A stretch of DNA of 64,000 bases from Halomonas sp. (GTDB lineage: Bacteria; Pseudomonadota; Gammaproteobacteria; Pseudomonadales; Halomonadaceae), in the NCBI RefSeq assembly GCF_011050415.1, contig NZ_DRFS01000006.1, positions 124,001-188,000 on the forward strand, given 5' to 3'. The notes under the pieces were generated by a model that saw only the letters and a program-made list of their open reading frames with translations, ran no database searches and was not told the DNA's origin. How positions within the stretch are numbered: position 1 is the first letter of the stretch; each line of letters opens with the position of its first letter. Position numbers and translations under genes: made by a program. Below are positions 61,680 through 64,000 of this stretch, piece by piece.

Positions 61680-64000
61680 ATGTCCATCAATAAAACGTTT
61701 AGCAAAGTCCTGATTGCCAATCGCGGTGCCATTGCCGCCCGCATTTTACGCACGCTGAAAGCCCTCAAGATTGGCAGCGTGGTGGTTTACGCCGATACGG
61801 ATCGCGACGCCCCCTATGTTCACCAGGCCGATGAGGCCTACTCCCTCGGCGAAGGCGGTGCCAGCGATACCTACCTTAATATCGACAAGCTGATCACCAT
61901 TGCCAAACAGAGTGGCGCCCAAGCAGTGCATCCTGGCTATGGTTTTTTGTCTGAAAACACCCGCTTTATCGCCGCCTGCGACGCCGCAGGGCTAGTCTTT
62001 CTAGGTCCCACCGTCGAACAGATTCAGCAGTTTGGTCTAAAGCACGAAGCACGCTCGCTTGCCAAGCAGGCCGGGGTACCGCTAGTGCCCGGCTCGGAGC
62101 TTCTTGAAAGCGTTGATGAAGCACTCGAAAACGCCGAGCAGATTGGCTACCCAGTAATGCTCAAGTCCACCGCCGGTGGTGGCGGCATCGGTATGCAAGT
62201 GTGCCACAACGCCGCCGAACTTGAGCGCGCCTTTGACTCGGTCAAAGGCCTAGGCGAGCGCAACTTTGGCGATGGCGGCGTATTTTTGGAGGCCTATATC
62301 GCCCGCGCCCGCCATATCGAGGTACAGCTGTTTGGCGATGGCCAGGGCAGTGTAATCGCACTTGGCGAACGGGACTGCTCGACCCAACGCCGACATCAAA
62401 AGGTGCTCGAAGAGTGCCCTGCTCCTAATTTGCCGGAACAGGTTCGTCAGGCGCTGCACGGCACCGCCGTTCAACTGGGCAAAGCGGTCAACTACCGCAG
62501 CGCCGGTACCGTTGAGTTTATTTACGATACCGAGCGCGAGGCGTTCTATTTCCTTGAAGTGAATACTCGGCTGCAGGTTGAGCACGGCGTCACCGAGATG
62601 GTATATGGCATTGATATCGTCGAGTGGATGGTAAAACTGGGCGCAGGCGAACTGCCTGGCCTTGAGTCACTTAGCAAAGATCTCATCCCCAGCGGCCACG
62701 CCGTGCAGGCGCGCCTCTACGCCGAAGACCCCGCCCACGATTTTCGTCCCAGCGCAGGTTTGCTGACAGAGGTTGATTTCCCCCAGGCTGACGGCCTACG
62801 TATCGACCACGCCATTGAAGCGGGGCTGGAAATCTCAGCCCTTTTCGACCCCATGCTAGCCAAAGTGATGGTTCATGCCGACAGCCGCGACGCTGCCATC
62901 GAACGCTTAGCTGGGACGCTGGATAAGGCCAGCGTTTACGGCATTACCACCAACCGCAGCTGGCTTGCCCACGTGCTGCGCGCCGAGCGTTTTCAACGTG
63001 CCGACCTGGATACCCACTGGCTTGCCACCCTTGAGTGGGCCCCCCCGGTTATAGAAGTGATCACGCCTGGCACCATGACCACGATCCAGGACTACCCCGG
63101 CCGCCAGGGCCATTGGGATGTGGGCGTGCCGCCCTCGGGGCCTTTTGATGACTGGTCGTTTCGGCTGGGTAATCGTCTGCTCGACAACCCCAGCGATGCC
63201 GCTGGGCTTGAAATCACCCTCACCGGCCCGACGCTGCGCTTTCACCGCGCCACCCAAATCGTGCTGGCAGGTGCCGAGCTGCCTGCCACGCTGGATGGAG
63301 AAGCCGTCGCCTTTTGGCAGGTCGTGGATATACCTGCCGGTGCCACCCTAACCCTAGGCAAAGCCGCCGCGGGCGCCCGCGCCTATCTATTGGTGCGGGG
63401 CGGTATCGCCTGCCCCCGCTATCTTGGCTCCCGCAGCACCTTTACCCTGGGCCAATTTGGTGGCCATGGCGGTCGCGCACTGCGCAGCGGCGATATGCTC
63501 GATTTGCCTCTGCTCACGCCTACCCCGGCGGCCCAGCTGGATAAGGCGCTTATCCCCACCTTTGGCAATAAAAGCGGCGGTAAAACCTGGCAAGTAGCGG
63601 TACTTTACGGCCCCCACGGCGCACCAGACTTTTTTACCGATGACGATATCCAGCGCTTCTTTGATCACCCGTGGGAAGTGCACTACAACTCCAGCCGCAC
63701 CGGTGTGCGGCTGATTGGCCCACGCCCTGAGTGGGCACGAGCCGACGGCGGTGAGGCGGGCCTGCACCCCTCCAATATCCACGATAACGCCTACGCCTTT
63801 GGCACCATCGACTTTACCGGCGATATGCCGGTCATCCTCGGCCCCGATGGCCCATCATTAGGCGGCTTTGTCTGCCCCGCCACCGTGGTGCGCGCCGAGC
63901 GTTGGAAGCTGGGGCAGCTGGCAGCGGGTGACAGCATACGCTTTATGCCGGTGAGCCTCGCCACCGCTCTCGCCCTTGAAGAGCGCCAGCTCGCCCAGCT
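61680..64000 (+). CDS. Biotin-dependent urea/guanidine carboxylase (3' truncated by window)
   Basis: The visible 773 residues start MSINKTFSKVLIANRGAIAA. A biotin carboxylase domain comes first (about 9-450; ATP-grasp STAGGGGIGMQVC, ERDCSTQRRHQKV, FLEVNTRLQVEHGVTEMV), then the start of the KipA/KipI-like carboxyltransferase region (from about 457; VITPGTMTTIQDYPGRQGHW, HPSNIHDNAYAFG). The C-terminal part with the biotinyl domain is outside the window. No allophanate hydrolase is fused at the N-terminus. Two guanidine riboswitches and two DUF1989 partners point to guanidine as substrate. Asp711 in GTIDFTGD may be a specificity residue. The preceding ribosome site is weak (GCAGGCAG). Confidence 0.92.
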   Translation, partial: MSINKTFSKVLIANRGAIAARILRTLKALKIGSVVVYADTDRDAPYVHQADEAYSLGEGGASDTYLNIDKLITIAKQSGAQAVHPGYGFLSENTRFIAACDAAGLVFLGPTVEQIQQFGLKHEARSLAKQAGVPLVPGSELLESVDEALENAEQIGYPVMLKSTAGGGGIGMQVCHNAAELERAFDSVKGLGERNFGDGGVFLEAYIARARHIEVQLFGDGQGSVIALGERDCSTQRRHQKVLEECPAPNLPEQVRQALHGTAVQLGKAVNYRSAGTVEFIYDTEREAFYFLEVNTRLQVEHGVTEMVYGIDIVEWMVKLGAGELPGLESLSKDLIPSGHAVQARLYAEDPAHDFRPSAGLLTEVDFPQADGLRIDHAIEAGLEISALFDPMLAKVMVHADSRDAAIERLAGTLDKASVYGITTNRSWLAHVLRAERFQRADLDTHWLATLEWAPPVIEVITPGTMTTIQDYPGRQGHWDVGVPPSGPFDDWSFRLGNRLLDNPSDAAGLEITLTGPTLRFHRATQIVLAGAELPATLDGEAVAFWQVVDIPAGATLTLGKAAAGARAYLLVRGGIACPRYLGSRSTFTLGQFGGHGGRALRSGDMLDLPLLTPTPAAQLDKALIPTFGNKSGGKTWQVAVLYGPHGAPDFFTDDDIQRFFDHPWEVHYNSSRTGVRLIGPRPEWARADGGEAGLHPSNIHDNAYAFGTIDFTGDMPVILGPDGPSLGGFVCPATVVRAERWKLGQLAAGDSIRFMPVSLATALALEERQLAQ

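Noticed and set aside
61502..61693. Small open frame before the carboxylase
   Set aside because: It spans repeat copy B and both guanidine-II hairpins and overlaps the carboxylase start; conserved RNA features explain this stretch.
61680..64000. Ordinary urea carboxylase for urea catabolism
   Set aside because: Not excluded biochemically, but two guanidine riboswitch motifs and two DUF1989 partners make guanidine the better supported substrate.

Overview
The window is 64 kb of gammaproteobacterial core chromosome. Gene orders match those known from Pseudomonas and Escherichia: mreBCD-maf-rng-yhdP-tldD, and a long block from purA/hisZ to rhdA-psd. Protein sequences, the acidic lipoprotein and the two structured intergenic repeats suggest a Halomonas-type organism (inference from recall, no database search). 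Coding density is high, there is little paralogy, and I see no IS, prophage, CRISPR, tRNA or rRNA.

Layout. (1) 1-6.9 kb, + strand: LPS and envelope genes kdsD(partial)-kdsC-lptC-lptA-lptB run into the nitrogen-control cluster rpoN-hpf-ptsN-rapZ-ptsO. (2) 6.9-18.9 kb, mostly - strand: pmbA, the + strand gene yjgA, then the mreB-mreC-mreD-maf-rng-yhdP-tldD operon. (3) 19-22.4 kb: gatCAB amidotransferase operon. (4) 22.4-34.8 kb: sixA-gpsA, htpG with a clear heat-shock promoter, a DUF1232 protein, slt, a LysE exporter, a cold-shock protein, an acidic lipoprotein, a YegS-type lipid kinase, pepN and yajQ. (5) 35-50 kb: btuR; then on the - strand nnrDE-tsaE-amiB-mutL-miaA-hfq-hflX-hflK-hflC and hisZ-purA; queG diverges from nnrDE. 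(6) 50-57 kb: orn, rsgA, rhdA, psd, and the elongation factor P set epmA/efp/epmB. (7) 57-64 kb, + strand: a guanidine-utilisation operon that runs off the end.

The last region is the most distinctive. A guanidine-I (ykkC) riboswitch leads an ABC transporter (binding protein, permease, ATPase), two DUF1989 urea-carboxylase-associated proteins (the likely carboxyguanidine deiminase subunits) and a biotin-dependent urea/guanidine carboxylase truncated by the window end. A second guanidine sensor, two adjacent stem-loops with ACGA loops typical of the guanidine-II (mini-ykkC) riboswitch, lies just upstream of the carboxylase gene. The operon therefore seems to read guanidine twice through two unrelated RNA folds. 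The proposed chemistry is uptake of guanidine, carboxylation to carboxyguanidine, deimination to allophanate, and hydrolysis by an allophanate hydrolase expected beyond the window.

Other structure not explained by genes: a near-consensus sigma-54 promoter and a start-proximal hairpin ahead of rpoN itself; a sigma-32 promoter and leader hairpin at htpG; a perfect 12-bp inverted repeat just before rsgA; five imperfect 16-bp tandem repeats between efp and epmA; and two copies of a structured intergenic element sharing a 25-nt core, one of them inside the guanidine operon.
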